Below the pieces are notes generated by a model, which saw only the letters and a list, made by a program, of their open reading frames with translations, was not told the DNA's origin and did not search any database. The position numbers and the translations under genes are program-made. Shown piece after piece: positions 1 to 5,220 of a stretch of 10,371 nt of DNA. This DNA comes from Nitrososphaerales archaeon TH5895 (lineage in GTDB: Archaea > Thermoproteota > Nitrososphaeria > Nitrososphaerales > Nitrososphaeraceae), in NCBI GenBank assembly GCA_014523695.1, contig JAATVS010000415.1, forward strand, positions 1 through 10,371, read 5' to 3'. The number at the start of each line of letters is the position of its first letter. Within the stretch, counting starts at the first letter, position 1.

Positions 1-1
1 A

Positions 2-262
2 GTTACTGCTTTAGTAGAATTTACACCTAATTTTTACGATTTATTACTAATTGATGTTAACATGCCTTTAATGGACAGTTTTCATTTAGCCCAGAATCTA
101 GTACGGAGGGACCTCAATGTCCGGGTTTGTTTTATAACTGCTGGCGAAATTAATACGGAAGCAGTAAGAGAAGTACATCCTCTGAAGAGTATTGACTGTT
201 TCATTAAGAAGCCGATTACTACGGAAGAGTTGCTAAAGCGTATTAGAGCAGAGTTAGAGTAA
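2..262 (+). CDS. Response-regulator receiver domain, 5' end outside window
   Basis: This is the C-terminal two thirds of a CheY-like receiver domain, the phosphoacceptor part of a two-component system. The frame is open from base 2, well upstream of the first ATG at 62, so the gene starts before the window. The phosphoacceptor Asp is at bases 53-55 within LLLIDVNMPLMDSF, the usual end of beta-3. It is followed by the conserved Thr of beta-4 (FITAGE) and the conserved Lys-Pro of beta-5 (IKKPIT). The protein stops about 12 residues after the last helix (TTEELLKRIRAELE), with no output domain. It is therefore either a stand-alone receiver or the C-terminal receiver of a longer protein. Its partner kinase is not visible. 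The gene is a host gene upstream of the lipase, separated by 195 bases. Confidence 0.88.
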   Translation, partial: VTALVEFTPNFYDLLLIDVNMPLMDSFHLAQNLVRRDLNVRVCFITAGEINTEAVREVHPLKSIDCFIKKPITTEELLKRIRAELE

Positions 263-457
263 ACACAAGTTAGATTCGTAAGAAGAATTAGAAATTGCAC
301 TTTTCAATTCAAACCCTATGACTGGTTAACTTGGCTAATCCTTACTAAATTTGGATTAGATGGTATTCTATCTAGGAATACAGATCAAATTGCAAGTTGA
401 GAAATCATATAGAGACACTATCAAAGTAGAAATACAAATGAAATTACATACAACATT

Positions 458-1312
458 ATGAAAAAAGGATGTGTGGTTATTGGAATCACTCTATCATTTT
501 TAGTACCATTGTTTGTTGTGAACGCTGTTTCTTACTCTCCTTTAGTATACAGCCAAAATGAAACTAAACCTCTTCCAGTGCTACTAATACATGGGTACAA
601 GTCTGGTCCTGAGGTATGGAACCAATGGTTACCTGAACTTCAAGAAGATGGATTCAAGGCCAAAGCAGTACGTTTTCCTATAGATGATCCTTGTGGTAGT
701 TCTGAATCACATGCACAACAGCTAGAAAGAATTGTGCAAGATTTCAAAACAGAAACGGGGAAAGATAAGATAAATATTGTAGCCCATAGCAAAGGGGGGT
801 TGGACGCAAGAGTATACCTATCTAATAATCCTTCAAATGACGATGTATCAAAGCTGATAATGATAGGAACACCAAATTTAGGTTCTCCAGCAGCAACAAT
901 AACGCAGGATTACGCATTCAATGCATTGTTGTTCTATCCAATGATATATCCTTATCTAGTAGAGTTTTACTGTTTTCCTGCGTTAAACGATCTGGTAGAG
1001 GGATCCGAAGCTTCAGAAGCAGATACAAATGAAAATACAGACTATTACACTATTGCCGGAAACTGGAATCCTGCTCCTTACTTTACTTTCTTTGATATAA
1101 GCTCCGATTCAAACTGTCCTAATTACACATGGCTACCTCTTGAACGCTGGATTGGTGATTATGTAATTGGCGAAGAAGATGATGGAATTGTTCCTCTCTC
1201 AAGTGCTGCATCAGAACAATTTGAAAATATTGGCGTTACTAATGATTGCCACACAAATTTGTTTGAGATAGATGAAGAGTATGAAATTGTCAAGGAAAAA
1301 TTATTGGAATAA
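458..1312 (+). CDS. Exported alpha/beta hydrolase, lipase-like (triacylglycerol lipase/PGAP1-type fold)
   Basis: A 284-residue secreted or surface serine hydrolase, probably a lipase or esterase cleaving acyl esters outside the cell. The N-terminus is MKK followed by a hydrophobic stretch to about residue 24, a signal peptide or anchor. The mature part opens with the strand PVLLIHGYKSGPEVW, whose HGY is the usual oxyanion motif of lipases. The nucleophile elbow is AHSKGG with Ser111, followed by LDARVYL as in bacterial class I/II lipases. The acid is probably Asp242 in EDDGIVPLSS and the base His265 in NDCHTNLF, both in the expected order and spacing. Cysteines near residues 69, 172, 224 and 264 may form disulfides. 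The length is typical of the family. The start is the first ATG and directly precedes the signal peptide. Substrate is unknown. It is a single-gene unit, 195 bases from the receiver gene; no strong promoter was recognised. Confidence 0.85.
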   Translation: MKKGCVVIGITLSFLVPLFVVNAVSYSPLVYSQNETKPLPVLLIHGYKSGPEVWNQWLPELQEDGFKAKAVRFPIDDPCGSSESHAQQLERIVQDFKTETGKDKINIVAHSKGGLDARVYLSNNPSNDDVSKLIMIGTPNLGSPAATITQDYAFNALLFYPMIYPYLVEFYCFPALNDLVEGSEASEADTNENTDYYTIAGNWNPAPYFTFFDISSDSNCPNYTWLPLERWIGDYVIGEEDDGIVPLSSAASEQFENIGVTNDCHTNLFEIDEEYEIVKEKLLE

Positions 1313-1348
1313 ATCAGGAAGGATAGATAGACGTAATTTCAATAACAC

Positions 1349-1459
1349 CTAGCTGGGTAGAGACTTAATTTGAATATTCTCTAGTTTTTCTTCCATTCCT
1401 TTTACATTCAACACTGAACGGCCTCTTTGAAGTAATGCGAATTCTGCCTTTCTAACTAA
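1349..1459 (-). pseudogene. Short coding-like remnant, unknown protein C-terminus
   Basis: The minus strand has an open stretch of 36 codons with protein-like composition: it begins LVRKAEFALLQRGRSV, continues LNVKGMEEKLENIQIKSLPS and ends in TAG. It is bounded upstream by a TAA at 1460-1462, and no ATG, GTG or TTG lies near its beginning, so as it stands it cannot be translated whole. The alternating charged and hydrophobic residues suggest a helix followed by a short tail. It may be the preserved C-terminus of a host gene cut off during integration of the neighbouring element, or chance. I do not recognise the family. Confidence 0.3.
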
Positions 1460-1510
1460 TTAAAATTAATCGGTTATAATGCGATTCATACTTATCTTTT
1501 TGATACTGAG

Positions 1511-1520
1511 ATTTAAATAT
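1511..1520 (+). promoter_or_regulatory. TATA-like box A ahead of the tRNA-like sequence
   Basis: The sequence ATTTAAATAT is centred about 25 bases before base 1541, exactly where an archaeal TATA box would place transcription start at the first base of the tRNA-like fold. No other gene starts here. Confidence 0.4.
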
Positions 1521-1540
1521 GGAAAATGTGGATACTAACT

Positions 1541-1612
1541 TGGGTAGAATTGGTATTGCGGTAAGGCCTACAGATCTGTAATCCTCCTCAGTGTTCGATT
1601 CCTGACTACTCA
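1541..1612 (+). ncRNA. tRNA-like sequence, probably a degenerate tRNA gene
   Basis: These 72 bases have the outer frame of a tRNA. The first seven bases TGGGTAG pair over their full length with the last seven CTACTCA (one G-U pair). A T-arm with loop TTCGATT follows the GTTCRANNC rule; its stem TCAG/CTGA plus a closing G-C pair needs one bulged T. A D-loop-like GCGGTAAGGC is present. The total length is exactly that of an intronless tRNA. Against a working tRNA, the anticodon arm does not fold properly (the candidate loop CTGTAAT, which would read as Tyr GUA, has no matching five-base stem), the D-stem is weak and position 8 is not T. A TATA-like box 25 bases upstream and a T-rich run just downstream suggest it is or was transcribed. 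It lies at the presumed left side of the integrated element and may be a remnant attachment target. Confidence 0.42.
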
Positions 1613-1678
1613 CTCTCTTTATACTAATCCACTTATTGCCATGCCTAGTTTACAAGTTTAAGTAATCTATATTATCAA

Positions 1679-1762
1679 GAAAGCCCTGTGATGATAGCTT
1701 TCCCATCAGTCCCATATTACGAAGCGTGTTTATAGACTAGAAAAGGCTGATGGACTAGACTA
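1679..1762. repeat. Cluster of short inverted and direct repeats
   Basis: GAAAGC at 1679-1684 is inverted at 1697-1702 (GCTTTC) with a 12-base loop. CCATCAG at 1703-1709 is inverted at 1747-1753 (CTGATGG). The word GACTAG occurs three times between 1735 and 1762. No gene lies here. It could be a binding or recombination region at the element's left side, but each repeat is short enough to arise by chance in AT-rich DNA. Confidence 0.25.
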
Positions 1763-1793
1763 GCGGTTGCTAACAGCAAGTTTTCTCTATATC

Positions 1794-1982
1794 TCATGTC
1801 CCGCTACTGCTGACTATTTCTATTTTCTCTATCCTACACCCTAGCTCTTGTGATATGAACTTCTGTACTCTGCTTTCTATCTCTTTATGCTTTGCTTCCC
1901 TTGGTAACCATAATTTCAACAGTCCATAACTAACGTTCTTTTGCCAGCGTTCATTATTATTCTGCAATGTATATTCTATCAT
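1794..1982 (-). CDS. Hypothetical small protein, 62 aa
   Basis: A charged alpha/beta-looking protein starting MIEYTLQNNNERW and ending RIEKIEIVSSSGT. The middle part (LWLPREAKHKEIESRVQKFI) predicts an amphipathic helix flanked by strands, with a single Cys near residue 49. I do not recognise a family. It is the last frame in a minus-strand run that starts at the TATA box at 2153-2162: a ten-codon frame, a 28-residue CxxC protein, then this one after a 26-base gap. That position supports expression. The ATG at 1980-1982 is the only plausible start. It could be an unrecognised nucleic-acid-binding accessory protein of the element; no function is claimed. Confidence 0.5.
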   Translation of the reverse strand: MIEYTLQNNNERWQKNVSYGLLKLWLPREAKHKEIESRVQKFISQELGCRIEKIEIVSSSGT

Positions 1983-2008
1983 AGCCGAAAGCGTATGTGT
2001 AAAGCAAT

Positions 2009-2095
2009 CTACTTATACATTTTAATAGTCGATTCTGAAACTTCTTTAGGAGAGTTAATAATGGCACTGCATTGGTAACACTTTCTTACACTCAT
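2009..2095 (-). CDS. Very small CxxC protein, 28 aa
   Basis: A 28-residue frame beginning MSVRKCYQCSAI, with one CxxC pair that could bind zinc as half of a zinc ribbon or as a dimer. Its ATG shares one base with the TAA of the ten-codon frame upstream (TAATG), the typical geometry of translational coupling. It ends in TAG 26 bases before the next gene. It is too short for most gene finders. It may also be the truncated N-terminus of a longer zinc protein. The function is unknown. Confidence 0.4.
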   Translation of the reverse strand: MSVRKCYQCSAIINSPKEVSESTIKMYK

Positions 2096-2127
2096 TACTC
2101 TAGTGGTGTGGTGTCATTAAATCTCAT
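2095..2127 (-). CDS. Ten-codon leader frame (MRFNDTTPLE)
   Basis: This mini-frame begins 30 bases after the centre of a strong TATA box (2153-2162), so its ATG would lie at or within a few bases of the 5' end of the transcript. It ends in TAA overlapping the ATG of the CxxC gene. It may be a leader peptide that couples or regulates translation of the following frames, or simply a by-product of the start region. Confidence 0.28.
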   Translation of the reverse strand: MRFNDTTPLE

Positions 2128-2152
2128 TATATAACTTACCATATTATAATTG

Positions 2153-2162
2153 TATTTATATA
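2153..2162 (-). promoter_or_regulatory. TATA box for the 2127-1794 small-gene run
   Basis: On the minus strand this reads TATATAAATA, a near-ideal archaeal TATA box. Its centre is 30 bases ahead of the ATG at 2125-2127, which predicts a very short leader or none. Confidence 0.55.
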
Positions 2163-2177
2163 GACATTATTTTGTAA

Positions 2178-2936
2178 TCAGATATCTTTGCAAACCTCCT
2201 TCGTATCTTTGCCTTGAACTTTGCACTTATAGCAAGACCCTACAAACTGTCTTAATCTCTTCGTGATATGATGGTATAACTTTCACAGTGTTACTCCAAG
2301 TTTTGACGATATAGCAATTTGGGGGGACCTTATATGGACCTCCTTTATGTTCAGTTCGTATTCCTTCTTCTTTTTTTAGTGTCGTTACTGTCCTTTTTTC
2401 TAAAATGTTCTCCCTACTGCGCCTATGCCATGTTTTGGTCTGCGGTCAGGAGTTAATGAAGAAGGGACCAGTGATATAGTTGTTGAAATGTGTTTTCTTC
2501 CCTGATTTCCTACTGCAATCATGGTCTTCCATGAACCAAAAGTCACCTGTTAGGTTGCAATCTTCACAACCCCACGTATCTCCATAAGAATTGAAAGTTG
2601 GCCTAAAGTATTGAGCGTCTAAGGTATGTTATAGTCGCTTATGAACCTTCTAAGGAAGCATCTGTGTACATAGGAACGTATATGCTCGTTGCTACTGAAA
2701 CTTCGATTATTACATATTTCACTACAAACGTCCTTAAGTTTTTCTCTTAACTCCTCCTCGTTAGGTATTAGTAATGTGTATTTTTGTTCCAAGATGTCCC
2801 CCATGTCATTCAACCTTTGCTTTAATGTGTATTCCATCTCTATCCGTTCATCGTTCAACCTACAAACCTCATTATAGGTGTCATCGAACCTAATGTCTAA
2901 CGCTTTAACTTGGGTATCAATATTATTATTCTCCAT
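2178..2936 (-). pseudogene. Broken coiled-coil and zinc-binding protein, about 250 codons in three frames
   Basis: The intact N-terminal part (2936-2619, 105 codons) is a coiled coil starting MENNNIDTQVKALDIRFDD and ending FISDYNIP at a TAG. One base back in frame, the reading continues at once as LDAQYFRPTFNSYGDTWGCE with CxxC and HxC ligands (CEDC ... EDHDC) to a TGA at 2446-2448. It then continues in that same frame as PQTKTWHRRSRENILEKRTV up to about 2284. There a second shift leads into KLYHHITKRLRQFVGSCYKC, with another CxxC and a later Cys, ending in TGA at 2178. Composition, charge and Cys spacing stay protein-like throughout. I read this as one gene of about 250 residues with two frameshifts and one nonsense codon (TGG to TGA fits). 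It is probably a zinc-dependent nucleic-acid-binding protein of the element; the family is not recognised. A TATA box lies at 2978-2985. Confidence 0.6.
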
Positions 2937-2977
2937 ACTACGAATTAATGTTACTACTTAGGAATATACAACAATTG

Positions 2978-2985
2978 TTTATAAA
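2978..2985 (-). promoter_or_regulatory. TATA box for the broken zinc protein gene
   Basis: TTTATAAA is centred about 45 bases ahead of the ATG at 2936, predicting a leader of about 20 bases. The motif is palindromic, so orientation rests on the gene downstream. Confidence 0.45.
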
Positions 2986-3018
2986 GGTATGGAAATTATA
3001 GACCTAAAAAATGAAGGG

Positions 3019-3234
3019 TTAGTGTTGTTGCCGTTGCGTTGGATATAAATGGATATAGTAGTCTAGGGTTTCTAAGTCCTGTTTTCCTTCGTCATATTCA
3101 ATGCGAGCTCGATCCATTGCCTGCTCTATGGTTTCACCATTACTAACGCATTTCATTAGAATTTGATAGCTTTCGTCTGATAGGTTTATTATTTCGCCGT
3201 AGTATGATACTTGCCTAATGTGAGTCGTTGACAT
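3019..3234 (-). CDS. Hypothetical protein, 71 aa, coupled to the RHH gene
   Basis: I place the start at the ATG 3232-3234, which overlaps the TAA of the upstream ribbon-helix-helix gene by one base (TAATG). A longer frame beginning with TTG at 3303 would overlap that gene by 70 bases and is less likely. The protein starts MSTTHIRQVSYYGEIINLSD and contains a helix-rich middle (SYQILMKCVSNGETIEQAMD), then an acidic stretch and a polar tail ending TQRQQH. The sequence suggests a small DNA-binding or partner protein; I do not recognise a family. It probably shares the regulator's transcript. Confidence 0.6.
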   Translation of the reverse strand: MSTTHIRQVSYYGEIINLSDESYQILMKCVSNGETIEQAMDRARIEYDEGKQDLETLDYYIHLYPTQRQQH

Positions 3235-3746
3235 TAAACTATGAACTCTTCGTCTTCCCCTATTGCAGTTGTAGTCTTCATTGACTTTAGTTTGTTCTCC
3301 CAATCATGTCCTTTGTTCGGTTCAACTGATGCTGTTGCAATACCCATTTTACTATTACCTGAAACATATTTAGGGTTTCTTACCTTAAATATTCTACTGT
3401 CTCGGTCTTTTTTCCACCTTAAGAAAGTAGGTACGTCCATTTGTGAAAATGATATGAAAGGAAGTAATTGTTCTAATGCTGTATCAAAGTTTCGCATTGC
3501 TGTCTTTAATTGTTCATCAATTGTAGGTTGTAATTGCTGTTGGCGTTCTAATAGGATATTCTTATCACCGTAAACTATACCAATTGCATTAGAATGTGGT
3601 TTTGAAAGTCTATCTCTCAATGCTTCTACTATGTAGTCCTTTCTATTAGTTTGTAGCTTGTTACATTCTTCTAAGAGTAATTGGTCTAGGTCTAGAGGCA
3701 TATTCATAGTAAAAAGGTGATAAGGTGGTTTTCTAGGAGGAGCCAA
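3234..3746 (-). CDS. Ribbon-helix-helix DNA-binding protein with C-terminal extension, 170 aa
   Basis: The N-terminus has the order of a ribbon-helix-helix (Arc/CopG-like) domain: a beta strand (YHLFTMNMPLDL), a first helix (DQLLLEECNKLQ), a polar turn (TNRKD) and a second helix (YIVEALRDRLSK). A glutamine-rich helical region follows at about residues 67-95 (LLERQQQLQPTIDEQLKTAM) and then a basic tail. This is much longer than the usual 45-100-residue regulators. Start chosen is TTG at 3744-3746, because the next ATG (3707) would remove most of the beta strand needed for DNA contact. A perfect 5+5 palindrome lies 12-22 bases upstream, possibly its own operator. Likely role: transcriptional or copy-number/partition regulator of the element (inference). 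Confidence 0.7.
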   Translation of the reverse strand: MAPPRKPPYHLFTMNMPLDLDQLLLEECNKLQTNRKDYIVEALRDRLSKPHSNAIGIVYGDKNILLERQQQLQPTIDEQLKTAMRNFDTALEQLLPFISFSQMDVPTFLRWKKDRDSRIFKVRNPKYVSGNSKMGIATASVEPNKGHDWENKLKSMKTTTAIGEDEEFIV

Positions 3747-3757
3747 TTAAATGAATG

Positions 3758-3768
3758 CCTTAATAAGG
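3758..3768. promoter_or_regulatory. Palindromic operator candidate ahead of the RHH gene
   Basis: CCTTA-A-TAAGG is a perfect inverted repeat with a single central base, extended by AT on both sides with one mismatch. It lies 12 bases ahead of the RHH start. RHH regulators typically bind short inverted repeats and repress themselves, so this is a reasonable autoregulatory site. Confidence 0.35.
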
Positions 3769-3795
3769 TATGTTGGTATGAATAGTTCTAAGAAA

Positions 3796-3822
3796 AGGAC
3801 GGAGACCGTAGGCCTTTGTCCT
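3796..3822 (+). other. Hairpin, 12-bp imperfect stem
   Basis: Bases 3796-3807 pair with 3811-3822 around a three-base loop: one mismatch and two G-U pairs on plus-strand RNA. On minus-strand RNA the same stem has two A-C mismatches, so the plus reading is more stable. No T-tract follows directly. It may be a transcript end, a structured RNA element or a DNA cruciform between the RHH gene and the small-gene run that ends at 3829. Confidence 0.3.
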
Positions 3823-3828
3823 CTTATG

Positions 3829-4047
3829 CTATATGATGTATATATATATGATATATATGTATATATTATTATTATTAGGTACTAGTCCACAATGGAAATG
3901 GATATCCATGTCACCGAAACCTTCTCTCCTACCTTGGTCAAATACTGCGTTTACATTGGACTGTAATTTTCCCCATTCTGGTAATAATGCATCTAGTAAA
4001 TGGTCCAGTATCTTTGAACGCTTATGTTTCTGCATTTGGGCGGTCAA
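3829..4047 (-). CDS. Hypothetical small protein, 72 aa, tail in a microsatellite
   Basis: It starts at TTG 4045-4047 (MTAQMQKHKRSKILDHLLDA) or at the internal ATG at 4035. The body is a basic helix followed by LLPEWGKLQSNVNAVFDQ, an acidic/aromatic segment ending DIHFHCGLV, and then an artificial-looking Asn/Ile/Tyr tail encoded by the TA/ATT repeat. The TTG overlaps the TGA of the preceding frame by four bases. It may be a coupled separate gene. It may instead be the second half of the preceding protein split by a lost T, since the joined reading ...KRRTLER-LTAQMQKHKRS... would continue a basic helix smoothly. The family is not recognised. Confidence 0.45.
   Translation of the reverse strand: MTAQMQKHKRSKILDHLLDALLPEWGKLQSNVNAVFDQGRREGFGDMDIHFHCGLVPNNNNIYIYIIYIYII
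3831..3877. repeat. TA/ATT microsatellite
   Basis: A low-complexity run of (TA)n followed by (ATT)n, in which the C-terminus of the neighbouring minus-strand frame ends (NNNN then alternating Ile and Tyr). Such tracts are prone to slippage, so the true end of that protein is uncertain. Confidence 0.7.
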
Positions 4048-4259
4048 CGTTCTAGGGTCCTTCGTTTCAGCAAAACATCACCATTGGATTGCAGCTCTTG
4101 GGTATACCAAAGGTCTTCTGAAGGGTGTGTGTTATGGTCTAGAACTATGAAGTAATGACCCCACAACTGCTGGACTTTATAAGGTCTTGTGCTTTCATTA
4201 TCTTTATTCTCGGTCGAATTCGAGAAATTATTATAAGGTTGGTTGCTGCTATGGTCCAT
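4044..4259 (-). CDS. Hypothetical small protein, 71 aa
   Basis: I choose the ATG at 4257-4259 because it overlaps the stop of the upstream 42-residue gene by only a few bases; a TTG at 4268 in the same frame is the alternative. The N-terminus is Asn/Ser-rich and probably disordered (MDHSSNQPYNNFSNS). It is followed by a more structured part with VQQLWGHYFIVLDHN and then WYTQELQSNGDVLLKRR, which looks like strands ending in a basic helix. It ends LER followed by TGA, with the next frame starting on top of it. It is part of the four-gene minus-strand run starting at 4522. Function unknown. Confidence 0.5.
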   Translation of the reverse strand: MDHSSNQPYNNFSNSTENKDNESTRPYKVQQLWGHYFIVLDHNTHPSEDLWYTQELQSNGDVLLKRRTLER

Positions 4260-4377
4260 GATGTTCAAATCCGAGAACCCAACGTGTCCATACCAAGGTG
4301 CACTTGTCTATCGGGGACATGACATCCTGCAGTTCGTGGGTTGTCTTAGTAGGGTGACCCACGAGCTCAGTCTGCAT
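4249..4377 (-). CDS. Hypothetical small protein, 42 aa
   Basis: A 42-codon frame starting MQTELVGHPTKTTHELQD and ending in TAG. Its ATG lies inside the last codons of the upstream RHH gene (11-base overlap) and its end overlaps the next ATG, so it sits in a chain of coupled frames. Three tryptophan/arginine-rich residues near the C-terminus (VWTRWVLGF) suggest a small folded or peptide-binding unit. No family recognised. The evidence is positional, so confidence is limited. Confidence 0.38.
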   Translation of the reverse strand: MQTELVGHPTKTTHELQDVMSPIDKCTLVWTRWVLGFEHHGP

Positions 4378-4522
4378 TTCTTTTCATCTCCTTGTCCTTC
4401 ATGTATTTTTCTATCGCCCGTAGGACAAAACGGGACCTAGTTATATCACCTCGGACAATATCAATTTCCTTGACTAATGATATTGGGAGGCAGATAGAAC
4501 CGTTACGTGTTTTTCTCACCAT
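4367..4522 (-). CDS. Small ribbon-helix-helix regulator, 51 aa
   Basis: A complete, minimal ribbon-helix-helix protein in the Arc/CopG/MetJ fold. The beta strand is NGSICLPISL, the first helix VKEIDIVRG, the turn DITRSR, and the second helix FVLRAIEKYMKDKE. The Ser-Arg-Ser-like turn before helix 2 and the alternating strand residues are the hallmark positions. Start is ATG at 4520-4522. A TATA box at 4551-4558 is centred about 33 bases ahead, predicting a leader of only a few bases. It is the first gene of a coupled run (42-, 71- and 72-residue proteins). Probably it represses its own promoter (inference). At 51 residues it is near the lower limit for the fold. Confidence 0.72.
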   Translation of the reverse strand: MVRKTRNGSICLPISLVKEIDIVRGDITRSRFVLRAIEKYMKDKEMKRNAD

Positions 4523-4550
4523 ATGTCACTATTGTCACTAACAATTACAT

Positions 4551-4558
4551 TATTTATA
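4551..4558 (-). promoter_or_regulatory. TATA box for the small RHH gene run
   Basis: On the minus strand this reads TATAAATA, with its centre about 33 bases ahead of the ATG at 4522. It is a clear archaeal promoter. The following bases (4523-4546) are the likely place for a repressor to act. Confidence 0.55.
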
Positions 4559-4624
4559 CTTTCATTGGATCGTTACCATTTCGAGTTAACTCTAATTAAT
4601 TCCTAGTCTAAGGTCTGACTGCGT

Positions 4625-4735
4625 CTATTGCTCGTTGTAGTTGTGGATGTATAGGAAATAAGAAATAATTCCTACTGCTGCTATCAAAGTTATAAGGCCT
4701 CCTATTAATCCAACTTTGTTCGTTTCAGCATTCAC
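4625..4735 (-). CDS. Single-span membrane peptide, 36 aa
   Basis: It starts at GTG 4733-4735, directly after an in-frame TGA, and reads MNAETNKVGLIGGLITLIAA, then VGIISYFLYIHNYNEQ. Residues 8-30 form one uninterrupted hydrophobic helix with a GLIGGLI packing motif, flanked by polar ends. Such peptides are common next to regulators in archaeal plasmids and viruses and may be toxins, holin-like or envelope proteins, but nothing here decides between them. It lies 14 bases downstream of the winged-helix frame's second stop, in the same direction. Confidence 0.5.
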   Translation of the reverse strand: MNAETNKVGLIGGLITLIAAVGIISYFLYIHNYNEQ

Positions 4736-4748
4736 TCACCTGATTTCT

Positions 4749-5012
4749 TCAATGATATAGTCCTAGATATTCGATACCCGTTCTAGATATTCGATATATT
4801 CGCATTACCGGATCTTAGGATATTAATCCTTTAGTTATCAGTTCATTTAGATATTCTCGTGTTTGGTTGTTGGACATATATGCTGCATTCATTATTCTTG
4901 TTTTGCCAAGTGGTTGGTCTTTAACTGCATTAAGGATGTCTGCTGTTACATCCGGTTTACTACGGTAATGCGTCCGGTCTTGTTCTGTAAATATCAACAT
5001 GTTTGTAGCCAC
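4749..5012 (-). pseudogene. Winged-helix DNA-binding protein interrupted by in-frame TAA
   Basis: The first 65 codons give a short archaeal winged-helix domain: SKPDVTADILNAVKDQ, then GKTRIMNAAYMSNNQTREYL and ELITKGLIS, where the frame meets TAA (4815-4817). Reading on in the same frame gives DPVMRIYRISRTGIEYLGLY and a TGA at 4749. That segment is exactly the wing and last strand expected: these regulators follow the GLI motif with a short turn, a strand such as YRIT, then T-x-KG-x-EYL. So an 87-codon gene carries one nonsense codon (CAA or TAC to TAA would do it) or is read through. Truncated at residue 65 it would lack the wing. Start is GTG 5012 or ATG 5000; these overlap the end of the preceding frame by about 50 or 40 bases. 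Confidence 0.7.
4763..4796. repeat. 14-base direct repeat, two copies 20 bases apart
   Basis: CTAGATATTCGATA occurs at 4763-4776 and 4783-4796. The pair lies within the readthrough part of the winged-helix gene, where the copies encode different residues because the 20-base spacing is not a multiple of three. It could be a binding site or the product of a small duplication. Confidence 0.5.
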
Positions 5013-5209
5013 TCTTTAACATCACCTTTTCGAATGTTTTGGAGCTTATTGGTAAAGTTCCGTGTCTAATTATGTCGCCGTGTCTATCGCATAAAGTGAA
5101 TATTGTTCCTTCGTCGTTTCGTGTATTGTCATAGAAAAGGAATTCGTTGAACTCTCACTTAGTAGATCTTATCTATTACCAGATCGCTTGAAGTGCGTTT
5201 GTTGGTCAC
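4960..5209 (-). pseudogene. Broken hypothetical protein, about 80 codons
   Basis: An N-terminal piece starts at GTG 5207-5209, 12 bases after the stop of the zinc/coiled-coil gene, and reads MTNKRTSSDLVIDKIY before TAA (5159-5161). One base on in frame, after a TGA at 5155-5157, a 64-codon stretch follows with clear protein character: EFNEFLFYDNTRNDEGTIFT, then LCDRHGDIIRHGTLPISSKT and FEKVMLKSGYKHVDIYRTRP, ending in TAG at 4960. This second piece has no start codon of its own near its beginning. I read it as one gene of about 80 residues with a frameshift and a nonsense codon (TGG to TGA fits). A compact beta-rich fold is likely, of unknown function. Its end overlaps the start of the winged-helix gene. 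Confidence 0.5.
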
Positions 5210-5220
5210 TGTCAAGACTA

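Noticed and set aside
82..300. Minus-strand frame opposite the receiver domain
   Set aside because: Antisense shadow of a gene with clear receiver motifs.
2619..2622. Programmed -1 ribosomal frameshift
   Set aside because: No X-XXY-YYZ slippery heptamer at the junction, and further breaks downstream point to mutation.
3241..3573. Plus-strand frame opposite the RHH gene
   Set aside because: Hydrophobic, Cys/Ser-rich translation typical of a shadow; the minus frame has the RHH pattern.
3833..4150. Plus-strand 105-codon frame
   Set aside because: It begins in the TA microsatellite and is antisense to the coupled minus-strand genes.
4243..4440. Plus-strand 65-codon frame
   Set aside because: Antisense to the RHH and 42-residue genes; no domain pattern.
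4863..5069. Plus-strand 68-codon frame
   Set aside because: Antisense to the winged-helix gene and the broken gene before it.
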